From Salsipaludibacter albus (GTDB taxonomy: Bacteria; Actinomycetota; Nitriliruptoria; Nitriliruptorales; Nitriliruptoraceae): 64,000 bases of DNA. The stretch spans positions 115,531 to 179,530 of the forward strand of contig NZ_JAHOPH010000003.1 in NCBI RefSeq assembly GCF_019798055.1. The letters run 5' to 3'. The notes under the pieces are model-generated. The model saw only the letters and a program-made list of their open reading frames with translations. It was not told where the DNA came from and searched no databases. Below are positions 27,167-35,243 of this stretch, one piece after another (the first letter of the stretch is position 1; every line of letters starts with the position of its first letter). Made by a program: the position numbers and the translations under genes.

Positions 27167-28351
27167 ATGGCCAAGGAAAAGTTTGAGCGGACCAAGCCGC
27201 ACATGAACATCGGCACGATTGGTCACGTGGATCATGGGAAGACGACGTTGACTGCGGCGATCACGTTCGTGTTGGCCAAGCATGTCGAGGGCAATGTTGC
27301 GTCGGCGTTTGACCAGATCGACAAGGCGCCGGAGGAGCGTGAGCGTGGGATCACGATCAACGTGTCGCATGTGGAGTACGAGACGGACAATCGTCACTAT
27401 GCGCACGTGGATGCTCCGGGTCACGCGGACTATGTCAAGAACATGATCACGGGTGCGGCCCAGATGGATGGGGCGATCCTGGTGGTGTCGGCGGCGGATG
27501 GTCCGATGCCCCAGACGCGTGAGCACGTGTTGTTGGCGCGTCAGGTCGGTGTCCCGAAGCTGGTCGTGGCGCTCAACAAGGTCGACATGGTCGATGACGA
27601 GGAGTTGTTGGAGCTGGTGGAGATGGAGGTCGCCGAGCTGTTGGAGTCCTACGAGTTCGATGCGGACACCCCGATCGTGCGGGTGAGCGCGTTGCAGGCG
27701 TTGGATGGTGACGAGGCGGCTGAGCAGGGTGTGTTGGACCTGATGGCGAAGGTCGACGAGTATTTCGAGGTTCCGGAGCGTGACACCGAAAAGCCGTTCT
27801 TGATGCCGATCGAGGACGTGTTTTCGATCACGGGTCGTGGCACGGTGGTGACGGGCCGCATCGAACAAGGTGTGGTGAACGTGTCGGATTCGGTGGAGAT
27901 CGTGGGGATCAAGGACACGACCGAAACCACGGTCACGGGTGTGGAGATGTTCCGCAAGCTTCTGGATCGTGGTGAGGCTGGCGACAACGTGGGTGTGTTG
28001 TTGCGTGGCACGAAGAAGGACGATGTGGAGCGGGGTCAGGTGTTGGCCCAGCCGGGGTCGATCACGCCGCACACGAAGTTCGAGGCGCAGGTGTACATCC
28101 TGGGCAAGGACGAGGGTGGGCGTCACACGCCGTTCTTCAACAACTATCGGCCGCAGTTCTACTTCCGGACCACGGACGTGACGGGTGCGGTGGAGTTGCC
28201 GGATGGTGTCGAGATGGTGATGCCGGGTGACAACACCGAGATGACGGTGGAGTTGATCGCGCCGATCGCGATGGACGAGGGTCTGCGGTTCGCCATCCGT
28301 GAGGGTGGCCGCACCGTGGGTGCCGGCCGCGTCACCTCCATCCTCGAGTAG
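27167..28351 (+). CDS. tuf: Elongation factor Tu, copy 1
   Basis: A 394-residue EF-Tu, which carries aminoacyl-tRNA to the ribosome as a GTP complex. It has '[14 protein letters not shown]' (P-loop), '[15 protein letters not shown]' (switch II) and 'NKVDMVDD' (guanine specificity). ATG at 27167 has AGGAGG upstream. The nucleotide sequence appears identical to the copy at 62812-63996. Codon choice is unusual: many TTG, CAT, AAT, GAT, GTT and TTT codons, while nearby ribosomal genes use almost only C- or G-ending synonyms in these families. It is flanked by three upstream tRNAs and a downstream terminator. Confidence 0.98.
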   Translation: MAKEKFERTKPHMNIGTIGHVDHGKTTLTAAITFVLAKHVEGNVASAFDQIDKAPEERERGITINVSHVEYETDNRHYAHVDAPGHADYVKNMITGAAQMDGAILVVSAADGPMPQTREHVLLARQVGVPKLVVALNKVDMVDDEELLELVEMEVAELLESYEFDADTPIVRVSALQALDGDEAAEQGVLDLMAKVDEYFEVPERDTEKPFLMPIEDVFSITGRGTVVTGRIEQGVVNVSDSVEIVGIKDTTETTVTGVEMFRKLLDRGEAGDNVGVLLRGTKKDDVERGQVLAQPGSITPHTKFEAQVYILGKDEGGRHTPFFNNYRPQFYFRTTDVTGAVELPDGVEMVMPGDNTEMTVELIAPIAMDEGLRFAIREGGRTVGAGRVTSILE

Positions 28352-28364
28352 GAACAACCACCAC

Positions 28365-28395
28365 CGGACGGGGTCGGCCACGTCGGCCCCGTCCG
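28365..28395 (+). terminator. Terminator after tuf copy 1
   Basis: 9-bp arms CGGACGGGG (28365-28373) and CCCCGTCCG (28387-28395), 13 nt after the tuf stop. The loop is itself G/C-rich. No comparable hairpin can be seen after copy 2 because the window ends. Confidence 0.75.
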
Positions 28396-28551
28396 CTCGT
28401 GCACCGCAGTCGTGCCGGGGGGCGTCGCACCGCGATACGGTGGGACGCCACGATTCCCGGGCCCTGCGCCCGACCCGCGATCCACGGATCGCCCCACAGA
28501 CTTTCCTGACACGACGAACGCTGCCCGGTGTCGGGCGCGAGGAGAACGACG

Positions 28552-28716
28552 ATGGCCAAGAGCATCAATCGGCCGAAGGTGACGCTTGCCTGCCCGGAGT
28601 GCAAGGAGCGCAACTACATCACCACCAAGCACCGGGTCAACCAGCGCGAGCGCATCGAGTTCAAGAAGTACTGCCCCCGCTGCCGGGAGCACACCCTCCA
28701 CAAGGAAACCCGCTAG
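28552..28716 (+). CDS. rpmG: 50S ribosomal protein L33
   Basis: A 54-residue L33 of the zinc-binding (C+) type, with two CxxC pairs in 'CPECKERNY' and '[10 protein letters not shown]'. ATG at 28552 has CGAGGAG upstream. A TACGGT -10-like box is at 28436-28441. In mycobacteria an rpmG likewise precedes hadAB and tRNA-Trp; here an opposite-strand oxidoreductase gene and a repeat array intervene. Confidence 0.96.
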   Translation: MAKSINRPKVTLACPECKERNYITTKHRVNQRERIEFKKYCPRCREHTLHKETR

Positions 28717-28767
28717 ACCCCAGACTTCTCTCCGGCCCGCCGACCCACCATCGGTACGTGGCCACAC

Positions 28768-28799
28768 ACGACCCCCGGATCCCGCCATCCGGGGGTCGT
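28768..28799. terminator. Bidirectional terminator rpmG / oxidoreductase
   Basis: A perfect 13-bp stem ACGACCCCCGGAT/ATCCGGGGGTCGT with a 6-nt loop, followed by CCCTTTGG. It lies between convergent genes. Confidence 0.85.
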
Positions 28800-28831
28800 C
28801 CCTTTGGGGCGAGGACCGGCCTGGACGCGCG

Positions 28832-29665
28832 TCAGTCCAGGAGGTGGTCGAGGAGGTCGTCGACGTCCGGGTCGGGGTGGTCGCGCAGCGGGGCGAGGCT
28901 CCGGTAGACCTCGGCGGCGGCGTGGTGGAAACCGTCCGGGAGGTCGTGGGTGGCCATCGTGGCGGCGATCTCGTCCAGCTCGCCCGCGAAGCGCCAGGCC
29001 TTGGCTGCCAGCGCCCCGGCGCGACCACTGCGCTCGGTGACCCGCATGCCCGGCAGGGACCGGTCCCACTCGGCCAGGACCTCGCCCTCGACCCCTTCGG
29101 CCCGGGCCATCGCCCGCAGTGCCACGGCAAGAGCCGCCGTCCCCTTCGTCCAGCCGGCGAAGCCCATCTTGAGTGCCGATGCGGCTCCCACCGGTCCGTC
29201 GAGCGCGACCACCTCCAGTGCATCGTCGTCGAACAGCGCCGCGACGTGGTCGGCCCCGGCACCCGACAGGTACAGCCGGGTCGGGGTCTCGTCGCCGCTC
29301 TCCGGGGGGCCGCCGACGACCGAGCCGTCGACGAACGTGGCGAAGCGCTCGGCGATCGCGCGGGCCGTCGCCGGCCGCACGGCGTTGGCGTCGACGTAGG
29401 TCCCGTCGAAGCCGGCAGCAGCCACCGCGTCGGCCACGTCCATTGCCGCCGACGGCGGGCACAGGGAGAGGACGACGGCGGCGCGGTCGGCGAGGACGTC
29501 GATCGTCGAGACGTCGTCGAGCCCGGCGGCGTCGGCGCGGCGTCGGGTCGCCTCCGAGCGGTCCCGACCGGCCCACACCACCCGATGGCCGGCGCCGACC
29601 AGCAGGCCACCGACGGTGGCTCCCATCGCCCCCGGGTTCACCAGCCCGATCACCGTCGTGTCCAT
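28832..29665 (-). CDS. NAD(P)-dependent oxidoreductase of the 6-phosphogluconate dehydrogenase-like DUF1932 family
   Basis: A 277-residue protein. The N-terminal Rossmann fold starts 'VIGLVNPGAMGATVGGLLVG', as in beta-hydroxyacid dehydrogenases. The C-terminal helical part ('GMRVTERSGRAGALAAKAWR' to 'FHHAAAEVYRSLAPLRDHPD') matches the DUF1932 domain. The conserved Lys of the family is near 'SALKMGFAGWTKG'. I place the start at ATG 29665: a TAGCAT -10 box ends 7 nt before it, so the mRNA would begin at or next to the A of the start codon (leaderless). ATG 29674 overlaps the -10 box. Confidence 0.82.
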   Translation of the reverse strand: MDTTVIGLVNPGAMGATVGGLLVGAGHRVVWAGRDRSEATRRRADAAGLDDVSTIDVLADRAAVVLSLCPPSAAMDVADAVAAAGFDGTYVDANAVRPATARAIAERFATFVDGSVVGGPPESGDETPTRLYLSGAGADHVAALFDDDALEVVALDGPVGAASALKMGFAGWTKGTAALAVALRAMARAEGVEGEVLAEWDRSLPGMRVTERSGRAGALAAKAWRFAGELDEIAATMATHDLPDGFHHAAAEVYRSLAPLRDHPDPDVDDLLDHLLD

Positions 29666-29705
29666 GCCCGCCATGCTAGGCCGCCCCACCTGCCCCTCAC
29701 GGCCG

Positions 29706-29893
29706 TGTGGGTGCACATCGGTGCGGAAGTCGCTCGGTCGTGCACCCGCTCGGCCGGGGCGGTGGCGGGGGTGGTGACCGGGTGCAGATCGGTGCGGAAA
29801 TCGCTCGGTCGTGCACCCGCTCGGCCCGGGTGGTCGCGGGGGGTGGTGACCGGGTGCAGATCGGTGCGGAAATCGCTCGGTCGTGCACCCGCT
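29706..29893. repeat. Three tandem 45-nt palindromic units (array 2)
   Basis: Units lie at 29706-29750, 29777-29821 and 29849-29893 (periods 71 and 72 nt). They share with array 1 the GGGTGCA...TGCACCCGCT arms and the interior CGGTGCGG...CGCTCGGTC, but read AAGT or AAAT where array 1 reads GTTC, and G for C before the right arm. The inner mini-hairpin is kept through a G-U pair. The array fills most of the 305-nt gap between the divergent oxidoreductase and hadA. Confidence 0.9.
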
Positions 29894-29970
29894 CGGGTCG
29901 GGTGGTCGGGGGAGCGGGGCCCGAGGTCGTGGGCGGGGCGTAGCATCCAGTGGCGACGAAGGAGTGACGC

Positions 29971-30438
29971 GTGGCGCTGAACACCGACCGGATCGGCCAC
30001 ACGTATCCCCCGGTGACCTACGACGTCTCGCGGGCCAAGATCCGCGAGTACGCCGCGGCGCTGGGCGAGACGGACCCGCGCTACTCCTCCGACGGCGACG
30101 ACTGCGTGGCACCGCCGACGTTCGCGGCCTGCTTCACGATCATGCAGGGCGCCGAGGCGATGCTCGGTGACGACGAACTGGGGGCCCACTTCAACCTGGT
30201 CCACGGCAGCCAGGGCTACGAGTGGGGCGAGCGGGCCCTGCGACCCGGTGACCGCCTGCACCTGACCACCCGCATCGCCGACATCGTCGTGCGGCGCGGC
30301 AACGAACTGCTGACGCTCGAGGTCGACTGTCGCTTCGCCGACACCGACGAGCGGGCGGTGCTGTCGACCTCGATGCTGGTCCTGCTGGGATCCGCGCCGA
30401 CCGACGACCCACGTCCGTGCGCGACCGAGGGGGCCTGA
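29971..30438 (+). CDS. hadA: MaoC-like (FAS1-type) dehydratase, non-catalytic HadA-like subunit
   Basis: A 155-residue hot-dog protein with 'GHTYPPVTYDVSRAKIREYA' and 'DDCVAPPTFAACF', as in HadA/HadC subunits. It lacks the catalytic Asp-His of MaoC. HadA pairs with HadB to dehydrate 3-hydroxyacyl-ACP in the type II fatty acid synthase (mycolate elongation in mycobacteria). GTG at 29971 follows GAAGGAG. It is 1 nt from hadB. Position before tRNA-Trp-secE-nusG matches the mycobacterial order. No hadC follows. Confidence 0.85.
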   Translation: MALNTDRIGHTYPPVTYDVSRAKIREYAAALGETDPRYSSDGDDCVAPPTFAACFTIMQGAEAMLGDDELGAHFNLVHGSQGYEWGERALRPGDRLHLTTRIADIVVRRGNELLTLEVDCRFADTDERAVLSTSMLVLLGSAPTDDPRPCATEGA

Positions 30439-30439
30439 G

Positions 30440-30847
30440 ATGGCGACCATGGACCTCACCGACGTCGCAGCGGGTGACGAACTGCCCGTGCTGGCCCAGA
30501 CCGCGACGCTGGAGACCTCGGTCGCCTACGCCGGTGCGTCGACCGACCTCAACCCACTGCACTACGACGCCGACGTCGCGGCCGACATCAGCCCCACCGG
30601 CGGGATCATCGCCCACGGCATGTACTCGATGGGCCTGGTCTCCCGACTCGTGACCGACTGGGCCGGGGGACCGGAGCACCTCGCCGCCCTGGACGTGCGC
30701 TTCACCCGTCCGTGGCCGCTGGGCACCGAGGCGACCTTCGGCGGCACCGTCAAGGAGGTCGGCGAGGACACCGTGACCGTGTCGCTGTGGGGTCGCGACG
30801 CCGACGGCAAGGCCATGCTGCGTGGTTCTGCGAGCCTGCGACGCTGA
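30440..30847 (+). CDS. hadB: MaoC-like dehydratase, catalytic HadB-like subunit
   Basis: A 135-residue single hot-dog domain with the R-hydratase motif: Asp and His in 'GASTDLNPLHYDADVA' and 'GGIIAHGMYSMGL'. It should carry the active site of a HadAB heterodimer with the preceding gene. The start lies 1 nt after the hadA stop (TGAGATGG), so expression is tightly coupled. In mycobacteria this enzyme is essential for mycolic acid synthesis; whether this organism makes mycolates is unknown. Confidence 0.87.
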   Translation: MATMDLTDVAAGDELPVLAQTATLETSVAYAGASTDLNPLHYDADVAADISPTGGIIAHGMYSMGLVSRLVTDWAGGPEHLAALDVRFTRPWPLGTEATFGGTVKEVGEDTVTVSLWGRDADGKAMLRGSASLRR

Positions 30848-30881
30848 CCGTCGCAGGTGGTCGCCCGGCCCGCGCATGCGG

Positions 30882-30910
30882 TTGTGGGGGGGTCGGGGGG
30901 TCGGTACGCT
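30882..30910 (+). promoter_or_regulatory. Promoter of tRNA-Trp (and probably secE-nusG)
   Basis: TTGTGG (30882-30887), a 17-nt G-rich spacer and TACGCT (30905-30910). Transcription would start about 85-90 nt before the tRNA and could run on into secE and nusG, since no terminator is seen between them. Confidence 0.6.
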
Positions 30911-31004
30911 GGACCGACGCTGCCTTTGACGAGGCAGCGTTGCCGTGTCGGACGCACGCTGCATCCCACAATTCCAGGATCGCTCGTGGGTCCGACCGGT
31001 ACCC

Positions 31005-31078
31005 ACGGGAGTAGCTCAATTTGGCAGAGCACCGGTCTCCAAAACCGGCGGTTGGGGGTTCAAGTCCCTCCTCCCGTG
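31005..31078 (+). tRNA. trnW: tRNA-Trp (CCA)
   Basis: Acceptor ACGGGAG/CTCCCGT with discriminator G, D-arm GCTCAATTTGGCAGAGC, anticodon arm CCGGT-CTCCAAA-ACCGG (anticodon CCA), T-arm GGGGGTTCAAGTCCCTC. CCA is encoded at 31079-31081. Confidence 0.96.
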
Positions 31079-31167
31079 CCACACCGGACACACGCCGGGA
31101 CGCGTGAAACCCCCCGACGCCGTCGTCCGGCCGGATCCCGCAGCCTTCCACGATCGACGAGTATCCC

Positions 31168-31452
31168 ATGAGCCGTGAGGACGAGCGCGCCGCATCCCGG
31201 GCGCGACGCCAGGCCGACCAGGTCGACACCACCGACACCGTCGCCGCATCGGTCGGGTCGGAACGCCGTGGACGCGTCACGCCCCCCCAGTACCTCCGCG
31301 AGGTGCGGGGCGAGCTGCGCAAGGTGGCGTGGCCGTCGCGACGCGAGGTCGTCAGCTACACCATCACCGTCCTGGTCGTGACCGCCGTGCTGACCCTGAT
31401 CGTGTGGGGCATGGACTGGGTGCTGCGCAACGCCGCACTCGAGTTCCTCTAG
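31168..31452 (+). CDS. secE: Protein translocase subunit SecE
   Basis: A 94-residue SecE, the clamp subunit of the SecYEG channel. The polar N-terminal half ends in the conserved amphipathic 'REVRGELRKVAWPSRREVVS', followed by one membrane segment (about residues 66-88). ATG at 31168. It lies between tRNA-Trp and nusG, the normal bacterial order. Confidence 0.95.
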   Translation: MSREDERAASRARRQADQVDTTDTVAASVGSERRGRVTPPQYLREVRGELRKVAWPSRREVVSYTITVLVVTAVLTLIVWGMDWVLRNAALEFL

Positions 31453-31542
31453 ACCGGCCCCGCAAACCCCCCCGCCAAACCCCGGATCCCCGCCGGATCC
31501 GTGCGACCGCCGTCGACCGTGCAACCACGAAGCGAGATCCAC

Positions 31543-32682
31543 GTGACTGATTCCGACACCACCGCCGAGGCCACCGACGTGGTCGACCCGGCCGTGTCCG
31601 AGGACGCCACCGACGACGCGACGTCCGTCATGGACGACGCCCAGGACCCGGCCGTCTCCCAGCCGTCGGAGGACGTCGGCGAGCAGCCGGCCGGCGACGA
31701 CGCGCCCACCGACGAGGTGGTCGACTCGGTCGGCGACGACCTGGCCGCAGACGACGTCGTGGGTGCCGTGGAGGACGATGCGCCCGCGGCCGACGACGAC
31801 GACGAGGTCGCGGCGGACGACGCTGACGACGCTCCCACCGACGACGCTCCCACCGACGACGCTCCCACCGACGACGGCGACGACCTCGACGCGCTGCTGG
31901 GTCTGGCAGGTGCGGACGACGACACCCCTGCGGACGACGAGACGGCCGCTGCCCCCGAGGCCGACGCCGACGACGCCGACGACGCCTCCGACGGCGACGA
32001 TGCCACGACGCCCGAGGACGGCGACGACGAAGCGGCCGAGGAGCCGGTGGTCCGCCGCCGTCCGGAGTCCATGGCCGACGTGCGCGACCGGCGGGACCTG
32101 ATCCGGCTGCCCGGCGACTGGTACGTCGTGCACACCTACTCGGGCTACGAGCAGCGGGTCAAGGACAACCTCACCAACCGGATCGAGGCGCTGGCCGCCG
32201 AGGACCGGATCTACGAGCTCGTGATCCCCACCGAGGAGGTCACGGAGTTCAAGAAGGGCAAGAAGCAGACGTCGGAGAAGAAGTTCCTCCCCGGCTACGT
32301 CCTGATCCGCATGGACCTCGACGACGAGACCTGGAACATCGTCCGCCACACCCCGGCCGTCACCGGCTTCGTGGGTGCCACCGCCTCCAAGCCGGTCCCG
32401 CTGTCGCTGCGCGAGGTCGCCGCGACGCTCAAGATCCCGGACCGGCTCGAAGAGGAGTCCGAGGGTGACGAGACCGAGGAGGAGACCGCGAAGTCGCAGG
32501 TCGCCGAGATCGACCTCGAGGTCGGCGAGACCATCCGGGTCACCTCCGGACCGTTCGCGGACTTCACCGGCACCATCGCCGAGATCAACCTCGACCAGGC
32601 CAAGCTGCGCGTGATGGTCAGCGTCTTCGGCCGCGAGACCCCGCTCGAGATGCCCTTCGACCAGGTGGCGAAGATCACCTGA
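31543..32682 (+). CDS. nusG: Transcription antitermination/termination factor NusG with very long acidic N-terminus
   Basis: A 379-residue NusG; the E. coli protein has 181. The normal core starts near residue 193 ('WYVVHTYSGYEQRVKDNL', NGN domain), and the KOW domain begins near residue 327 ('VGETIRVTSGPFADFTGTI'). The NGN domain carries an extra charged loop (about residues 300-325). Residues ~1-180 are almost only Asp, Ala, Glu, Thr, Val and Pro, including tandem DDAPT repeats. GTG at 31543 fits a weak GCGAG site; another GTG at 31501 would be longer. Many actinobacteria have acidic NusG tails, but this one is long. Confidence 0.95.
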   Translation: MTDSDTTAEATDVVDPAVSEDATDDATSVMDDAQDPAVSQPSEDVGEQPAGDDAPTDEVVDSVGDDLAADDVVGAVEDDAPAADDDDEVAADDADDAPTDDAPTDDAPTDDGDDLDALLGLAGADDDTPADDETAAAPEADADDADDASDGDDATTPEDGDDEAAEEPVVRRRPESMADVRDRRDLIRLPGDWYVVHTYSGYEQRVKDNLTNRIEALAAEDRIYELVIPTEEVTEFKKGKKQTSEKKFLPGYVLIRMDLDDETWNIVRHTPAVTGFVGATASKPVPLSLREVAATLKIPDRLEEESEGDETEEETAKSQVAEIDLEVGETIRVTSGPFADFTGTIAEINLDQAKLRVMVSVFGRETPLEMPFDQVAKIT

Positions 32683-32708
32683 TCGACTCCACACGAACAC
32701 CGACCACC

Positions 32709-32755
32709 CACGTTGTGAGCCCCTGGCGAGCAACGTGAATGCGCCCGCAGGGCGC
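32709..32755 (+). promoter_or_regulatory. Tandem hairpins in the nusG-rplK gap
   Basis: Two adjacent stem-loops: CACGTTG (32709-32715)/CAACGTG (32731-32737) and GCGCCC (32741-32746)/GGGCGC (32750-32755). They lie 65 nt before rplK. In E. coli ribosomal protein L1 represses rplKA by binding this mRNA leader; the same job here is inferred from position. Confidence 0.45.
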
Positions 32756-32820
32756 GCCCCGACCGTGGGAGGGAGCCGCCGACCGGCGGACCCGTCTGCA
32801 CCACGAGGAGAACACGCACC

Positions 32821-33249
32821 ATGTCCAAGAAAGTCAGCGGCTTCATCAAGCTGCAGATCCCTGCCGGGCAGGCCAACCCCGCACCCCCCGTGGGTCCGGC
32901 GCTGGGCCAGCACGGCGTCAACATCATGGAGTTCTGCAAGGCGTTCAACGAGCGCACGCAGCAGCAGTCCGGGGACATCATCCCGGTCGAGATCACGGTC
33001 TACGAGGACCGCTCCTTCACCTTCATCACCAAGACGCCGCCGGCGGCCCAGCTGCTGCTGAAGGCGGCCGGGCTGAAGTCGGGGTCCGGTGAGCCGAACC
33101 TCAACAAGGTCGGCACGGTCACCAAGGACCAGGTCCGCGACATCGCCGAGAAGAAGATGCCCGACCTCAACGCCATCGACGTCGACGGCGCCATGAAGAT
33201 CATCGAGGGCACCGCCCGCTCGATGGGCATCACCGTGAAGGGGGCATGA
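32821..33249 (+). CDS. rplK: 50S ribosomal protein L11
   Basis: A 142-residue L11, standard length. The N-terminal '[20 protein letters not shown]' and '[20 protein letters not shown]' form the factor-interacting domain, including the proline-rich thiostrepton-site helix. The C-terminal domain binds 23S rRNA. ATG at 32821 has GAGGAG upstream. The stop overlaps an ATG of the rplA frame. Confidence 0.97.
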   Translation: MSKKVSGFIKLQIPAGQANPAPPVGPALGQHGVNIMEFCKAFNERTQQQSGDIIPVEITVYEDRSFTFITKTPPAAQLLLKAAGLKSGSGEPNLNKVGTVTKDQVRDIAEKKMPDLNAIDVDGAMKIIEGTARSMGITVKGA

Positions 33250-33251
33250 CG

Positions 33252-33974
33252 ATGGCGAAGCACGGGAAGAAGTACCGCGCAGCCCAGGCACGCCTGGAGG
33301 ACGGCCACCTGTATGGCCCCGCCAAGGCGTTCTCGCTGCTCAAGGAGATCAACGGCGCGAGCTACGACCCCACGGTCGAGTGCGCGTTCCGGCTGGGGGT
33401 CGACCCCCGCAAGGCCGACCAGATGGTCCGTGGCTCCGTGGGCCTGCCCCACGGCATCGGCAAGACCGCCACGGTCGCCGTCGTCGCGGGTGGTGCCAAG
33501 GCACTGGAGGCGACCGAGGCCGGGGCCGACCACGTCGGCACCGACGAACTGGTCGAGCAGCTCCAGGCCGGTGACCTCATCGACGACCTGGACGCGATCA
33601 TCGCCACGCCCGACCAGATGGGCAAGCTCGGACGGCTGGGGAAGGTGCTGGGCCCGCGTGGCCTGATGCCCAACCCGAAGTCCGGCACCGTGACGATGGA
33701 CGTCGCCAAGGCCGTCAAGGAGATCAAGGCCGGTCGGGTCGAGTACCGCACCGACCGCCAGGGCAACGTCCACACCGTCCTGGGGAAGGCCTCGTTCACC
33801 GTCGACCAGCTGATGGACAACTACACCGCCCTGCTCGACGAGCTCCTGCGCCAGCGTCCCGCGTCCGCCAAGGGCCGGTACCTGCGCACGGTGGCCGTGT
33901 CGACCTCGGCGTCGCCGTCCATCCCGCTCGACCCGGCCGCCTCGCGCGACCTGGTCGAGGATGAAGAGGCCTGA
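33252..33974 (+). CDS. rplA: 50S ribosomal protein L1
   Basis: A 240-residue L1 of the ribosomal stalk base. It has the typical start '[16 protein letters not shown]', the signature '[20 protein letters not shown]' near residue 120 and '[14 protein letters not shown]'. I prefer ATG 33252 (family-like start); ATG 33246, overlapping the rplK stop, would add two residues. The stop codon lies in a short hairpin sequence TGACTCGCTTCGCTCGGTCA. A strong terminator follows. Confidence 0.96.
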   Translation: MAKHGKKYRAAQARLEDGHLYGPAKAFSLLKEINGASYDPTVECAFRLGVDPRKADQMVRGSVGLPHGIGKTATVAVVAGGAKALEATEAGADHVGTDELVEQLQAGDLIDDLDAIIATPDQMGKLGRLGKVLGPRGLMPNPKSGTVTMDVAKAVKEIKAGRVEYRTDRQGNVHTVLGKASFTVDQLMDNYTALLDELLRQRPASAKGRYLRTVAVSTSASPSIPLDPAASRDLVEDEEA

Positions 33975-34047
33975 CTCGCTTCGCTCGGTCACGTTTGAGA
34001 ACTCGCTGTGCTCGTTCTGCGGGCTGCATGAGGTGAGGCAATCGACA

Positions 34048-34078
34048 GAGGGCCCCCGCCGGATCGGCGGGGGCCCTC
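34048..34078. terminator. Strong terminator after rplKA, shared with mtlD
   Basis: A perfect 13-bp stem GAGGGCCCCCGCC/GGCGGGGGCCCTC with a 5-nt loop between convergent rplA and mtlD. It ends the secE-nusG-rplKA unit, so rplJL is separately transcribed here. Confidence 0.9.
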
Positions 34079-34097
34079 GTCGTGTCGGTGGGGCTGG

Positions 34098-35243
34098 TCA
34101 GCGGGCCTGGTGCGTGGCGACCAGGTCGACGAGCTCGGCGTGGAGGGGGTGGTCGGTGGGGATGCCCATGACCTGGTCCACGACGGCGTCGGCGTCGTGC
34201 TCGTCCAGCACCTGCGCGAGCTCGGCGGCCTCGGGGTCGTCGGGCGCGTCGAAGTCCAGGCCGGCACCCATCGCGGTGACCAGCGCGTCGTGGTCCATCC
34301 CGCGCTCGGCGAGCTGGGACGCCGGACTGACGAAGCGCTCGTTGCGGGACAGCTTGCGCAACGGTGCCCGGCCGACCCGCGCGGTGGTGTCGGGCAGGTG
34401 CGGGTTGGCGAACCGGTCGAGGATCCTGTCGACGTAGGCGGCCTGCACCTCGGGATCGATGCCGTGCTTGGCGACCACCAGCGCGGCGGTCTCGTCCAGC
34501 ACCGCCCGGACCCGGCTGGCCACGTCGTCGTCGGCCAGCGCGTCGGCGATCCGCTCGATGCCGACAGCATGGCCGAACCAGGCGGTCGTGGCATGTCCGG
34601 TGTTGACCGTGAACAGCTTGCGCTCGATGTAGGGCCCGAGGTCGTCCACCCAGGTCACGCCCGGGATGTCGGGCACGGCGCCCGCGAACGGGGTGCGGTC
34701 CACGACCCACTCGAGGTAGGGCTCGACCGCGACGTCCAGGCCCGGATCCTGGTCGGGCACGATGCGGTCCACGGCCGTGTTGGCGAACAGCGCCCGGTCG
34801 TGCAGGTCGCCGTCGTGGCCGGCGGTCACCCACGCCTCCTCGACGTGGCCCTGCAGGATGTCGGTGGCGTTGATGGCGTTCTCGCAGGCCAGGACGGCCA
34901 GGCGTGGCGCCTCGGGTGACCGTGCGGCGATCCCGTCCGCGATGGCCGGGGCGAGGTGGACCAGCACGTGCGCCCCGACCGCGGTGGTGACGATGTCGGC
35001 GGCCGCGATCTCGGCGACCAGCTCGTCGGCCTGCTCGGCGGAGTGCACGGCCCGGAAGCCGTCGACCGTGTGGGTGGCCGGTTCCCGGCCGACCTCGTGG
35101 ACCTCGTAGGAGTCCGCATCGCCGAGGGCAGCGATCAGGTCGCCGTCGACGTCGGCGAACACCAGGTCGTGGCCGGCCCGGTCGAGCAGGAGCCCGACGA
35201 ACCCGCGCCCGATGTTGCCGGCGCCGAAGTGGACGGCCGACAT
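34098..35243 (-). CDS. mtlD: Mannitol-1-phosphate 5-dehydrogenase
   Basis: A 381-residue MtlD, close to the E. coli length of 382. It oxidises mannitol 1-phosphate to fructose 6-phosphate with NAD. The N-terminal 'HFGAGNIGRGFVGLLLDRAG' is the nucleotide-binding motif; 'KLFTVNTGHATTAWFGH' contains the catalytic Lys/Asn/His region. Its ATG shares one base with the stop of mtlA (TGATG), so it is coupled to the PTS gene that makes its substrate. Confidence 0.95.
   Translation of the reverse strand: MSAVHFGAGNIGRGFVGLLLDRAGHDLVFADVDGDLIAALGDADSYEVHEVGREPATHTVDGFRAVHSAEQADELVAEIAAADIVTTAVGAHVLVHLAPAIADGIAARSPEAPRLAVLACENAINATDILQGHVEEAWVTAGHDGDLHDRALFANTAVDRIVPDQDPGLDVAVEPYLEWVVDRTPFAGAVPDIPGVTWVDDLGPYIERKLFTVNTGHATTAWFGHAVGIERIADALADDDVASRVRAVLDETAALVVAKHGIDPEVQAAYVDRILDRFANPHLPDTTARVGRAPLRKLSRNERFVSPASQLAERGMDHDALVTAMGAGLDFDAPDDPEAAELAQVLDEHDADAVVDQVMGIPTDHPLHAELVDLVATHQAR

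Noticed and set aside
27062..28381. Antisense frame across tuf
   Set aside because: It mirrors the tuf sequence in both copies, is His/Arg/Leu-rich and resembles no protein.
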